From Microcoleus sp. FACHB-672 (lineage in GTDB: Bacteria; Cyanobacteriota; Cyanobacteriia; Cyanobacteriales; Oscillatoriaceae), in contig NZ_JACJOU010000013.1 in the NCBI RefSeq assembly GCF_014695725.1, forward strand, positions 1-64,000: DNA of 64,000 nucleotides, written 5' to 3'. The position numbers and the translations under genes are program-made. This document shows positions 9,601-18,781 of this stretch, piece after piece. The first letter of the stretch is position 1; each line of letters begins with the position of its first letter. The notes under the pieces are model-generated. The model made no database searches, had not been told where the DNA came from, and saw only the letters and a list, made by a program, of their open reading frames with translations.

Positions 9601-12600
9601 CCAGTGATCACAGGGTAATATCTGATGGGATAATGAATTGCGAATTCCTTCCAGTCGAGAATTGACAACTTCAGAAGTTTGCTCCCGCAAATCTAGGACT
9701 CGAATTTGATAAGCCGGCACTTTTTCTAGAATTTGCTGCTGCCCGTTAGGCAGTACAATTGCTCGCAGCATTTCATGACGTTCGATAAGTTTTTGCCAAG
9801 CTTTGTTGAATCGTTCTAAATCTAAATTGACCGTGTCAATCTCTACATAAATATGCGTCGCAATATTACCTAATTCAAATGCCTTGCTACGACCGACCCA
9901 GTAAGCTTGCTGGATATCACTTAGGGGGAAAGGTTGATGCCGGCTATCTTGATCTGGGACAATTGCAGGTAAGGAATTGACAGCTAGTTTTGCATCGGTT
10001 TCTTGGGCTTGTTGCTGTGCGATCAAACTGCCCAAAGTTGCAACAGTAGGAGATTGAAATAGGCAGCGCAAAGGTAACTCAACCTGAAATGTTTCCCGCA
10101 CTTTGGCAACCAGTCGAGTTGCCAGGAGAGAATGTCCTCCTAATTCAAAGAAATTGTCGTCAATTCCGACTTTTTGTACACCTAAAACATTCGCCCAAAT
10201 ATCCGCTAGTTGCTGTTCTTGTGGGGTGCGCGATGCAATGAAAGTTGAACCTAATTCTAGTCGAGTTTTCTCAGGAGACGGCAGCGCTTTGCGGTCTACC
10301 TTTCCATTCGGAGTTAAAGGCAGACTTTCCAACATGACAAAAGTTGCCGGCACCATATAATCTGGCAGTGTTCGCCCCAACTCATCCCGCAAATCCCTCG
10401 ATTTGAGCGCAACAGATTGCCCTTTAGGAACAATATAAGCAACTAACCGCTGATTTCCTAAATTCTCCTGACGCACAACCACTACGGCTTCTCGCACCGC
10501 CGGATTTTCTAGCAATCTCGCCTCAATTTCTCCAAGTTCAATGCGGAACCCCCTCACTTTTACCTGATTGTCTATTCGTCCTAAGTATTCTAGATTCCTA
10601 TTCGGCAAATAACGCGCTAAATCTCCGGTTTTGTAGAGTCGGCTATTCGGTTCATTACTAAATGGATTAGTAATAAACTTTTCTGATGTTAAATCGGGCT
10701 GATTGTAATAACCTCGCGCTAATCCCTCCCCTCCAATATAAACTTCTCCTGGCACGCCAACCGGCACCATCTGTAAATTTCTATCTAGTAAATAAACCTG
10801 AGTGTTGCTAATCGGACGACCTATGGCGGGAATTCCTTCTGAATTTCTTTCAATTAAGGCAAATGTCGAGTAAGTCGTATCTTCAGATGGGCCGTAAAGA
10901 TTGTATACCTTTTGAATGTGCGGGCGTTGATAAAGCTGTTGAACTAAGGCATTTTGTAGCGGTTCACCGGCTAAATTAATTGTGCCAACAGAAGTCGGGA
11001 TGCTATCACTTCTGAGTAACTCTGAAATTGCACTGGGAACGGTATTAATTAAGGTGACTTGACTGGCTGCTTTCAATGTGGGTAAATGCAGGGCATTTTC
11101 AGCTAATATCACAGTCCCTCCCCAACTCAGTGGCACAAATATCTCAAACACAGATAAGTCGAAGCAAATCGATGTTGAGGCGAGAACTCCGGTTAATTCT
11201 TTTGGGATAAAAACTGATTTTGCCCAATTTAATAAAGCGACGGTGCTTTTGTGTTCAATGGCAACACCTTTCGGGGTGCCGGTGGAACCGGATGTATAGA
11301 TGACATAGGCTAAATTAGCGGGATTTTCCTGATTTGAACTTAAATCTTTGCTTTGGGCATTTAGGTTATGCCAATGCTCTAAACAGACAATTTTAGCGCT
11401 CGATTGAGGCAGTGTTTCTAATAGTCTTTCCTGAGTGATTAACACCGGCACCTGTGCATCTTGCAACATGAAGGCAAGGCGTTCAGATGGATAGGTTGGA
11501 TCAAGCGGGACATAAGCGCCGCCGGCTTTAAGAATTGCTAGAAGTCCCACAAGCATTTCTAGGGAACGCTCAACACAAATTCCGACTAGAACTTCGGGTT
11601 GAACTCCTAATGTTTGCAGGTAGTTTGCTAAGGTATTGGCTTTTTCGTTGAGTTCTTGATAGGTGAGTTGTTGATTTTCAAAAATTGCAGCAACAGCGTC
11701 GGGTGTCCGTTTAGCTTGTGCTTCAAATAGCTGATGAATGCACAGATTCTCTTCAGGTGCGGTGGTTTTCTTGCTTTCGTTAACCCACTGCACCAGTAGT
11801 TGATATTGCTCGGTTTCTGTCAGTAATGGCAGTTCGGAAATTTGGCATTCTGGATTGACAATAATTTCTTCTAATAGGGTTTGGAAATTACCTATCATCC
11901 GAGTAATTGTATCCGCTTGAAATAAATCGGTGTTATATTCCCATGTTCCGATTAATCCTTGTTCAGTTTCTTCTAAGAATAAAGTTAAATCAAAATTAGC
12001 CGTGCCGGTGCCCACTTCCTGTGAACTAAATTTCAGTGCCGGCAAGTCCAAAGTCTGCGTCAAATTATTTTGAAAGACAAAGGCAATTTGAAATAGCGGC
12101 GAATGACTTAAATCTCGTTCTGGTTGCAATTCCTCTACCAGCTTCTCGAAAGGCAAATCTTGATGAGCGTAAGCACCTAAAGCGACTTCGCGAACTCGAC
12201 TCAGTAACGCTCGGAAACTGGGATTGCCGCCAAGATCAGTTCGCAACACTAAAGTATTGACAAAAAAGCCAATTAAGGGTTCTACTTCTGCTCGATTGCG
12301 GTTAGCAACCGGCGAACCGATTAAAATATCTTCTTGTCCGGTATAGCGGTAAAGCAAGACTTTGAATGCTGCCAGCAAAGTCATGAATAACGTGGTTTTT
12401 TCTTGCCGGCTTAATTCACAAACCGCCTCAGTTAAACCCATAGGAAACACCCAACTTTGCCGCTTTCCCTGAAATGTTTGAACCACAGGACGAGGAAAAT
12501 CCGTCGGTAAATTTAACACCGGCAGGTTTCCGCTTAGCTGCTGTTTCCAGTAATTTAGCTGAGTTTCTAAGACATCTCCCTGCAACCATTGACGCTCCCA

Positions 12601-15237
12601 AACGGCAAAATCTGCATACTGAATTGGCAAGGGAGGAAGTGAAGCTATGTTCCCAGCAGAAAAAACTTGATAAAGTGCTGCAACTTCTCCTAAGAAAACG
12701 CCCATTGACCAGCCATCAAATATAATATGATGTGCTGTCAAAATGAGAACGTATTCGCCTTCAGATAGTTGCAACAGTTTGGCGCGTAACAAAGAATCTT
12801 GTTCTAAGTTAAACGGGGTTCGCGCTTCCTCAAGAATGAAATCTTGAATTTTATTGCCCTCTTGAGAAGAGGAGTTCTGATTTTCAGTTTGACTCAAATC
12901 AAAAACCGGCAATTCCAAATCCCGATTGGGATGAATCACCTGCACCGGCTGCCCTTCCACTACAGCAAATGTGGTTCTTAAAACTTCATGCCGGCAGACA
13001 ATTTCATTTAAACTTTTCCTCAATGCTTCTACATCAAGCTGTCCTGTTAAATGGATCGTCGTGCAAAGGTTGTAAAAGGGGTTTGCCGGCTCTAATTGAT
13101 CAAAAAACCACAACCGCTCTTGAGCAAACGATAACGGGATATTCTCTTTATGAGAAATCGGCACAATTGCTGAAATAGCGGGAACTTCTGCCACTTGCTC
13201 AAGAATTTGTCTAGCCAACTGAGACAGATTGATTTCTTCAAAAAAGTCTGCAACTGATAAACTCACTCCGAGGTCAGTTTCAATTTTATTTTTTAACTCA
13301 AAAACTTTTAAAGAATCGAGTCCTAAGCTATTTAAAGGCTGCTGCAATGAGCCAATAGATAATTTCACCGGCAGGACTCGCGTTACCTGCTCTAAAAGAT
13401 AAGCTTCCAGAATCGGCACCCGTTCTTCTAGAGTTTTTGCCAACAATATTTCACGGGTTAAACGTGCTTTGCTTTCTTCAATCTCAGATAGTTCTAGAAG
13501 GCTACTTCCTACAACATCTAAACCGCCATTCAAGAATTCGACTTTACAAGCGCGACGCTGAATTTTTCCACTGGTTGTTTTTGGAATCGTGGTTGGTTTA
13601 ATTAAGACCACTCCATAAACTTCTACCTCAAATTCTTCTGCGATTGCCTGACGAATGGCTGCGGCAATTTCTTCTGTATTCGGTGCTTGTCGGGATTCTA
13701 ACTCTTGCACCACGATAAGCTGTTCTTCTCGCTCAATTTGTACTGAAAAAGCCGCATTGGCAGCCAGTCTTAAACCGGGATGGCTGTGCTCAACAATTCT
13801 TTCAATATCTTGGGGATAAAGATTGCGACCCCGAATGATAATTAAATCTTTGAGCCGACCTGTGATAAACAGCTCTTGTTTATGGAAAAAGCCTAAATCT
13901 CCAGTGCGTAAAAACGGCCCTTCTCCTGTATCTGAAAGATACGCTTGAAAGGTTGCCTTTGTTTCTTCTTGCCGGCTCCAATATCCCTGCGCCACAGAAG
14001 AACCGGCAACCCAAATTTCACCGACTTCGCCATCAGCGCACCGGATCAGCAAATCAGGATTGACAATCGCAACATTAATATCAAAATCAGGACAACCGCA
14101 GCCAACCAGGGTTCGCGCACCCTCTTCTTTTTCTGCTATTTCTACAACTCGATTTTTTTCAAGCGCCGCTGCTTCCACAGAGCGAAAAACCGGCGCATCT
14201 TTTTGATGAACTGTAGAAATTTTCAGGGTTGTTTCTGCCATTCCGTAAGCCGGACAAAAGGCATCCCAACGAAAACCGTAAGGTTCAAATACTTTAAAAA
14301 ATTGTTCTAAAACTTGTTTATCAATCGGTTCTGCGCCGTTATAAGCCACACGCCAGGTACTTAAATCTAGTGTCGCTCGTTGCGCCGGCGAAATTTTACG
14401 CGCGCAAAGATCGTAAGCGAAATTTGGCCCGCCGCTATGGGTGGCTTTATAACGTGAAATTGCTTCCAGCCACCGAACCGGACGCTGAATAAACGCTGCC
14501 GGCGGCATGAAATAACAGGGAATTCCTTTATAAAGTGGTTTTAATAATCCATCAATTAACCCCATGTCGTGAAAATGGGGTAGCCATGTCACGGCAACGC
14601 TATCTTGTGTATGTTCAAAACCGCGATCAATACAATCAATATTGTGCAGTACATTGGCATGACTAATCATCACGCCTTTTGGAGTGGAGGTGGAGCCAGA
14701 AGTGTATTGCAAATAAGCTAAATCGTTACAGTTGATTGCCGACTCAACCCATGCGTCCTCACCATTGGCAAGTGCGTCAGTCGCTATCCAGCGCATCGCT
14801 TTTAACTGCGGTGCTCGCTCAAATATTGCTTCTAAATTACCGGCAATTCGCGTCGTTGTCAGTGCAAAACTTGCCCGTGCATCGGTTGCAATAACTTGAA
14901 TTTTTGGTAAATTGCGCTTCGCCTTGGGTGGGTAAAGCGGAACTGCGATCACTTGGCTATATAAACACCCGAAAAAGGCGACGAGATAATCAAGTCCTGC
15001 GGGATATAGCAGCAAAGCGCGTTCCCCACTCGCACCCAGCGATTGCAAGTGAGCTGCGATCGCACGACTTTGCCGATCTAATTCTTGATAAGTGATGCTG
15101 ATTTCTTCAGTTTCGCCTTCTGGCAAAAAGGTATAAGCGATCTGTTCTGGCTGGTGGAAGGCTCTGTAGCGCAGGAGTTCCACTAAATTGGCACAACTCA
15201 GGGAGAGTTGCGAAAAGTTTTGAGAATAATCGGCCAT
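6700..15237 (-). CDS. Fatty acyl-AMP ligase-loaded NRPS: FAAL-ACP-C-A-PCP-Cy-A(Cys)-PCP
   Basis: A protein of 2845 residues that starts a lipopeptide. Residues ~10-590 form a fatty acyl-AMP ligase (YTSGSTSTPKGV, LPHFHDMGLI), followed by an acyl carrier domain with LGLDS (Ser642). Next come a condensation domain (HHIIFDG 836-842), an adenylation domain (~1165-1655) and a PCP (Ser1703). Then follows a heterocyclization domain in which the usual HHxxxDG is replaced by DxxxxDxxS (D1901, D1906, S1909) with the PVVFTS motif near 2113. A second adenylation domain and a C-terminal PCP (Ser2778) finish it. The second A domain reads D-L-Y-N-L-S-L-I-W-K, the classic cysteine code, so a thiazoline ring is predicted. 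The first reads D-L-F-N-N-A-L-T-Y-K, which I recall as an alanine code in cyanobacterial NRPSs (less certain). No thioesterase is present here. The gene heads the minus-strand NRPS operon, divergent from the TonB receptor gene. Confidence 0.96.
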   Translation of the reverse strand: MADYSQNFSQLSLSCANLVELLRYRAFHQPEQIAYTFLPEGETEEISITYQELDRQSRAIAAHLQSLGASGERALLLYPAGLDYLVAFFGCLYSQVIAVPLYPPKAKRNLPKIQVIATDARASFALTTTRIAGNLEAIFERAPQLKAMRWIATDALANGEDAWVESAINCNDLAYLQYTSGSTSTPKGVMISHANVLHNIDCIDRGFEHTQDSVAVTWLPHFHDMGLIDGLLKPLYKGIPCYFMPPAAFIQRPVRWLEAISRYKATHSGGPNFAYDLCARKISPAQRATLDLSTWRVAYNGAEPIDKQVLEQFFKVFEPYGFRWDAFCPAYGMAETTLKISTVHQKDAPVFRSVEAAALEKNRVVEIAEKEEGARTLVGCGCPDFDINVAIVNPDLLIRCADGEVGEIWVAGSSVAQGYWSRQEETKATFQAYLSDTGEGPFLRTGDLGFFHKQELFITGRLKDLIIIRGRNLYPQDIERIVEHSHPGLRLAANAAFSVQIEREEQLIVVQELESRQAPNTEEIAAAIRQAIAEEFEVEVYGVVLIKPTTIPKTTSGKIQRRACKVEFLNGGLDVVGSSLLELSEIEESKARLTREILLAKTLEERVPILEAYLLEQVTRVLPVKLSIGSLQQPLNSLGLDSLKVFELKNKIETDLGVSLSVADFFEEINLSQLARQILEQVAEVPAISAIVPISHKENIPLSFAQERLWFFDQLEPANPFYNLCTTIHLTGQLDVEALRKSLNEIVCRHEVLRTTFAVVEGQPVQVIHPNRDLELPVFDLSQTENQNSSSQEGNKIQDFILEEARTPFNLEQDSLLRAKLLQLSEGEYVLILTAHHIIFDGWSMGVFLGEVAALYQVFSAGNIASLPPLPIQYADFAVWERQWLQGDVLETQLNYWKQQLSGNLPVLNLPTDFPRPVVQTFQGKRQSWVFPMGLTEAVCELSRQEKTTLFMTLLAAFKVLLYRYTGQEDILIGSPVANRNRAEVEPLIGFFVNTLVLRTDLGGNPSFRALLSRVREVALGAYAHQDLPFEKLVEELQPERDLSHSPLFQIAFVFQNNLTQTLDLPALKFSSQEVGTGTANFDLTLFLEETEQGLIGTWEYNTDLFQADTITRMIGNFQTLLEEIIVNPECQISELPLLTETEQYQLLVQWVNESKKTTAPEENLCIHQLFEAQAKRTPDAVAAIFENQQLTYQELNEKANTLANYLQTLGVQPEVLVGICVERSLEMLVGLLAILKAGGAYVPLDPTYPSERLAFMLQDAQVPVLITQERLLETLPQSSAKIVCLEHWHNLNAQSKDLSSNQENPANLAYVIYTSGSTGTPKGVAIEHKSTVALLNWAKSVFIPKELTGVLASTSICFDLSVFEIFVPLSWGGTVILAENALHLPTLKAASQVTLINTVPSAISELLRSDSIPTSVGTINLAGEPLQNALVQQLYQRPHIQKVYNLYGPSEDTTYSTFALIERNSEGIPAIGRPISNTQVYLLDRNLQMVPVGVPGEVYIGGEGLARGYYNQPDLTSEKFITNPFSNEPNSRLYKTGDLARYLPNRNLEYLGRIDNQVKVRGFRIELGEIEARLLENPAVREAVVVVRQENLGNQRLVAYIVPKGQSVALKSRDLRDELGRTLPDYMVPATFVMLESLPLTPNGKVDRKALPSPEKTRLELGSTFIASRTPQEQQLADIWANVLGVQKVGIDDNFFELGGHSLLATRLVAKVRETFQVELPLRCLFQSPTVATLGSLIAQQQAQETDAKLAVNSLPAIVPDQDSRHQPFPLSDIQQAYWVGRSKAFELGNIATHIYVEIDTVNLDLERFNKAWQKLIERHEMLRAIVLPNGQQQILEKVPAYQIRVLDLREQTSEVVNSRLEGIRNSLSHQILPCDHWPLFEIRASRLDEQQVRLHLSFDALIGDASSFQIIGQELAKLYQGGTEQLNPIQISFRDYVLGEIASRHSELYQRSLEYWQNRLPSLPPAPELPLAQNPAAIKEPRFVRRSGKLEAKIWQKLKSKATKANITHSGILLAAFAEILTVWSKNPHFTIGLTLFNRLPLHPQVNDIVGDFTSLTLLEVNNATPAPFAQRVQRIQEQLWNDLDHRYVSGVEVLRELSRHQNRISSAMMPVVFTSTLTQDAQGEQNFPLDWLGKLIYGITQTPQVFLDHQVFQEAGALVFYWDCVEELFPVGMLDDMFAAYCNFLQRLANETESSQEIHRELLPPAQLTQRNAINATDAPVPAATLHSLFTDRVPLHPQKAAVVTSERTLTYEELHRHSHYLACRLQQLGARPNTLIAVVMEKGWEQVVACLGILMSGAAYVPIDPALPPARRSHLFAQAEVQIVVTQSWLNTALEWPKNLQRICIEDNQAFGENLSLIPYAPALISQENLAYVIYTSGSTGTPKGVTINHRGAVNTIFDINQRFNVGGNDRVFALSSLSFDLSVYDIFGTLAAGGTIVIPEAGKTQDPAYWAKLMQREKITIWNSVPALMQMMVDYASKTPEILASLRLVLLSGDWLPLNLPAQIQAAVEGVEVISLGGATEASIWSILYPIKQVNPSWKSIPYGQAMKNQRFYVLNEALEPCPVWVPGQLYIAGIGLAQGYWRDEVKTAASFFTHPRTSEKFYRTGDLGRFLPDGNIEFLGRQDFQVKVGGYRIELGEIEAALGQHPDVREAVVTTFGEQQNKRLVAYIIPEPSSSISDVSSFKALQSFLKEKLPEYMVPATFMLLDTLPLTSNGKVNRKALPAPNFVKSELDENFVAPQTPVEERLARIWSELLSLEQIGIYDSFFELGGNSLMATQLLTKVREAFQVELPLRDLFEVQTISGLCEKISQAKKKGEKLQEQEIVPVSRQAYRKKLPSLR

Positions 15238-15778
15238 TGATCTCTATCAACCCCAAAGTGTTGAACACGGCTGCAAAAAGTCAAAATTATCCCGTCAAAG
15301 CTTGAAAGCCTTGTCAGTAAACGCTTATAGCTGTTTAACTAAGGAATCTGCGAGAGCGCGTTTTGCTTGTTTTGCGCTCACCGGCCTGCCAGCGCCTTGA
15401 TGCAATCTGTAACAGGCTTCACAGTTATTCACCTTACCATGATGCAACTAATTGTCAATAGGCCGGTTCTAAATTTATAAATTTTACCAGGAACCTTGAA
15501 TAATCTTTCTCAGCTATTGAAGGTAAGATTTTGCCACGGGGTTGCTTAATGTGCAGTTTTCGTGCTTTCATGAATGCTGCTACTTGGCAAGAGGGGTTAT
15601 ACCCCCTGATAAGTAATGAATTTTATTGTCATTAAACTGTGATTGACAGAATGGATGACTTTGCTATTTAATTAGAATTCTTTCTCATTAAAGACTGAAC
15701 ACGGCTTCTAAAACTGATGAAACGTGGACTCAGGCAGATCATCAGGGTGTGACTGGCTCGATTTTTGTGTGAGGAGTA
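15238..15778. promoter_or_regulatory. Divergent intergenic region between NRPS operon and TonB receptor gene
   Basis: These 541 bases separate the divergent NRPS operon and the TonB-dependent receptor, so both promoters must lie here or close by. The half nearer the receptor is AT-rich. A GAGGAG ribosome-binding site sits at 15771-15776, just ahead of the receptor ATG at 15779. No ORF or RNA gene is recognisable. Shared iron control would be expected for such a locus, and one candidate operator is listed separately. Confidence 0.5.
15614..15634. promoter_or_regulatory. Candidate Fur-like operator
   Basis: The dyad TAATGA-N9-TCATTA lies about 145 bases upstream of the TonB receptor start, in an AT-rich stretch. 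The half-sites match those of the Fur consensus (GATAATGATAATCATTATC). The spacing is nine bases instead of three, that is, one extra hexamer under the hexamer-repeat model of Fur boxes. This is pattern matching by eye; a single AT-rich dyad may arise by chance. Confidence 0.3.
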
Positions 15779-18556
15779 ATGGACAGACAACAGCAATTTC
15801 TCAGGGGTTTGGGGCTGGCAGGACCTTTATCAGTGTTAATCGCTTTGCCGGCAAAAAGTGAGATCGCCCAAGTGACCAACGTTCGGGTCAACCAGACGCC
15901 AAGCGGCCTGGAGGTTATCTTAGAAACCGCAGACGGCAAACCTTTGCAAGTCTTCAGTTACAGCTATGGTGAAACCTTCGTCGCGGATGTGATCACTACT
16001 CAGTTGCGTTTGCCGGCTGGTAATGTATTTCGTCAAGACAATCCAGCACCAGGAATCACCTCAATCGAAGTAATCCCGCTGGATACTTACAGCATTCGAG
16101 TCATCGTTACCGGCGAGACAGGTGTACCCACCGCACAAGTGAGCAATAGCAAACAGGGTCTAGTTCTCAGCGTCAATCCCGGTACTGAAACAACCGCACA
16201 ACAGCCGGCACCGACTAGACCGACAACGCCATCAGAGCAACCCAGCATTGAAGGGCCGCCGGCACCGATCCCCACACCGCCCTCTGGTCAGCAACCCACA
16301 CTACCAACGATCCCCACGTCACCCGACACCGAACCAGAGACTGAAACACCGATCCCCAGACCTTCTCCAGATGCCGGTGAACCAGACGTTCAAACCCCCT
16401 CGACTCCGCCATCTCGTGAACCGGGTGCTGAAATTCCGCCACTGCCTTCCACTGGGCCTGACTCCACTCAAACAGAAGCAGAACGACCTGTTGACCTGAT
16501 TGTGACAGCCACCCGAACCGCAGAAGAAGTGGAAGATGTACCGCGTTCTGTCACTGTCATTGATCGTGAAGAGATCGCAGAACAGGCAACCTTTTCCAGA
16601 AACCTCCCCGATGTACTGGGCCAGACGGTTCCCGGCTTAGGCCCACCAAACCAAAGCTACCGTTCCTTCGGTCAGTCTTTGCGGGGTCGCCGGCCTCTGG
16701 TATTGATTGACGGCGTGCCGGTGAGCACCAACCTTTCAACCGCCTATGTTACAGAACTGCGATCCATTGATCCCAGCGCGATTGAGCGAGTTGAAGTCAT
16801 TCGCGGCCCTAGTGCAGTTTATGGGGAAGGGGCGACAGGGGGTGTGATCAACATTATTACCAGGTCGCCTGGTGAAGAGGGCATTACTTCGACAATCGAA
16901 GCAGATCTGACGAACTCCTTAAGCCATATCGAGGACAGTTTCGGATCGAACGTTGTTTATGGACTCTCTGGCCGGCAGGGTAATGTTGACTTTACCACCA
17001 GCGCCTCAGTCGTCAAAGTTGGCGGAGTTTTTGATGCCGAAGGCGATCGAATTCCCCTCGCTGAAGTCGATGCTTCGGATAGCACAACGATTAACTTACT
17101 CGGCAAAGTTGGCCTAGATATTACCGACGACCAGCGCATCCAACTGACGTTTAATCATTTCCGCGACACGCAAGAAGTGAAATACGTCACCGATCCAGCC
17201 GTTGACGAAGATGAAGATGACGAAAAAGCCAGAGCACTGAGAAGAAACTTACAATTTATTGGAGTGACTGGCCCACAAAACCTGAACACTGTCGCAACGC
17301 TAGATTATTCCAATCAAGACATCTTTGGCAGCCGCGTTCAGGCACAAGCCTACTTTCGGCATAACGCCAGTGGCGGCGCATATTTTGACAACCGCATTTT
17401 CGAGCCAGAAAGCCCAACTGATGTTGTCAATTCCCGACAGGAAACAGAACGCTTAGGCGGACGATTGCAGATTGATACCCCTTTTAGTGATGTTGCCAGC
17501 TTACTTTGGGGGGTTGATTATGTAAATGAGGATATCGCCCAGACGTTTCAAGTTTTTGACCCGGAAGAGTTCGATGCAAGCGGAGGTACCGTTCTGCGAA
17601 AAATCGGAGAGCGCGTTTTTGTCCCCCCTTATGAAGTGAATAACTTGGGTTTGTTCGCCCAGGCGCAATGGGATGTTAGCGAGCAATTTCTTTTAAGTGG
17701 CGGCTTGCGTCACGAACGCATCGGACTGAGCGTTAACGACTATATCACCTCAGAAGATCAGCCGATTGAAGGGGGAGATCGGGATTTTGATGCAACGGTT
17801 TTTAATGCCGGCCTTGTTTTTAAAGCCACGGAAGAAGTTAGTTTCTTTACTAACTTTGCCCAAGGTTTTTCCATCCCAGATTTTGGGCGCATTCTCCGCA
17901 GACCTCCCGAAGGTTTTGTTGCGGTTAACTCAGATTTGCCGGTAACAGAACCGATCAAAACGAATAACTACGAACTTGGCGTTCGAGGTCAGTGGTCTCG
18001 GGTGCAAGTTTCCCTGGCCGGTTTCTACAATACCTCAGAGCTTGGTTCCACTCTGCAAGAGGATGAAAACGGTCGATTAGAAATTATCCGTGCCCCACAA
18101 CGTATATACGGCGCTGAAGCCACCCTTGATTGGCAACCGACAGATGACTGGCAACTCGGCGGAACCGCAAGCTGGACAGAAGGTGAAAGTGATGATGATG
18201 AAGATGGCGAATATTTAGCGCTTGATAGTAGCACTATCCAGCCGATAAAACTGACAGCTTATCTCGAGAATCAAACCACACCAGGCTGGAGTAATCGTTT
18301 GCAATTGCTCTTTAGTGGGAATCGCAGCGCCGGCTTTGAAGCTGAACTGGATGGTGCACCGATTGAAAGTTACATCACAGTAGATTACCTCAGCAGCATT
18401 CAAATCGGGCGAGGAACACTGCAAATTGGCATTCAAAACTTGTTAAATGAGCAGTATTCCACTGTCCAATCTCAATGGCTGGGTGGTTTTCTAGATTCTC
18501 TGGACACCGCAGCTAGAGGCAGAACGCTCACTGTAGGCTACAGCTTGTCTTTTTAA
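15779..18556 (+). CDS. TonB-dependent siderophore-type receptor with N-terminal AMIN domain
   Basis: A 925-residue outer-membrane receptor that imports a metal chelate using TonB energy. A short hydrophobic leader precedes an AMIN domain (~30-132), a feature common in cyanobacterial receptors of this class. A Pro/Thr-rich linker (~138-235) follows, then a TonB-box-like DLIVTATRT (~239-247). The plug domain contains VPRSVTVIDREEI and RVEVIRGPSAVYGEGATGG. The rest is a 22-strand-type beta-barrel ending in the aromatic C-terminus YSLSF. The ATG at 15779 has a GAGGAG site six bases upstream. It is divergent from the NRPS operon and followed by PepSY and MFS genes, which suggests it takes up the product of that NRPS. 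The substrate is inferred from this neighbourhood; homologues also carry other chelates. Confidence 0.93.
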   Translation: MDRQQQFLRGLGLAGPLSVLIALPAKSEIAQVTNVRVNQTPSGLEVILETADGKPLQVFSYSYGETFVADVITTQLRLPAGNVFRQDNPAPGITSIEVIPLDTYSIRVIVTGETGVPTAQVSNSKQGLVLSVNPGTETTAQQPAPTRPTTPSEQPSIEGPPAPIPTPPSGQQPTLPTIPTSPDTEPETETPIPRPSPDAGEPDVQTPSTPPSREPGAEIPPLPSTGPDSTQTEAERPVDLIVTATRTAEEVEDVPRSVTVIDREEIAEQATFSRNLPDVLGQTVPGLGPPNQSYRSFGQSLRGRRPLVLIDGVPVSTNLSTAYVTELRSIDPSAIERVEVIRGPSAVYGEGATGGVINIITRSPGEEGITSTIEADLTNSLSHIEDSFGSNVVYGLSGRQGNVDFTTSASVVKVGGVFDAEGDRIPLAEVDASDSTTINLLGKVGLDITDDQRIQLTFNHFRDTQEVKYVTDPAVDEDEDDEKARALRRNLQFIGVTGPQNLNTVATLDYSNQDIFGSRVQAQAYFRHNASGGAYFDNRIFEPESPTDVVNSRQETERLGGRLQIDTPFSDVASLLWGVDYVNEDIAQTFQVFDPEEFDASGGTVLRKIGERVFVPPYEVNNLGLFAQAQWDVSEQFLLSGGLRHERIGLSVNDYITSEDQPIEGGDRDFDATVFNAGLVFKATEEVSFFTNFAQGFSIPDFGRILRRPPEGFVAVNSDLPVTEPIKTNNYELGVRGQWSRVQVSLAGFYNTSELGSTLQEDENGRLEIIRAPQRIYGAEATLDWQPTDDWQLGGTASWTEGESDDDEDGEYLALDSSTIQPIKLTAYLENQTTPGWSNRLQLLFSGNRSAGFEAELDGAPIESYITVDYLSSIQIGRGTLQIGIQNLLNEQYSTVQSQWLGGFLDSLDTAARGRTLTVGYSLSF

Positions 18557-18633
18557 GACTAAACCGAGCTAAAAAGAGCGGAAAATTCACTGCCTTTTAA
18601 ATAGGACTGCCGGTTAACTAATTCTGATTGAGT

Positions 18634-18660
18634 GTAGGGTGTGTGGCTCACGCACCCTAC
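18634..18660. terminator. Stem-loop between TonB receptor and PepSY genes
   Basis: A 10-bp stem (18634-18643 with 18651-18660, one G.T pair) with a 7-base loop lies 78 bases after the receptor stop. The arms read GTAGGGTGTG and CGCACCCTAC. There is no T-run, so it could be a terminator, an mRNA stabiliser or a copy of the dispersed GTAGGGTG-type palindromes seen between cyanobacterial genes. Confidence 0.5.
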
Positions 18661-18781
18661 TCAGTTATTCAGAGAAATTGAGGCGGCATGATATCAGAAT
18701 AGAGGAATAGTTTTTGAGCGATAAAAAGGAGCCGGCTGGAGCCATTTAACTACCCATCCTTTCCAAATTCGGTGAATCAAT

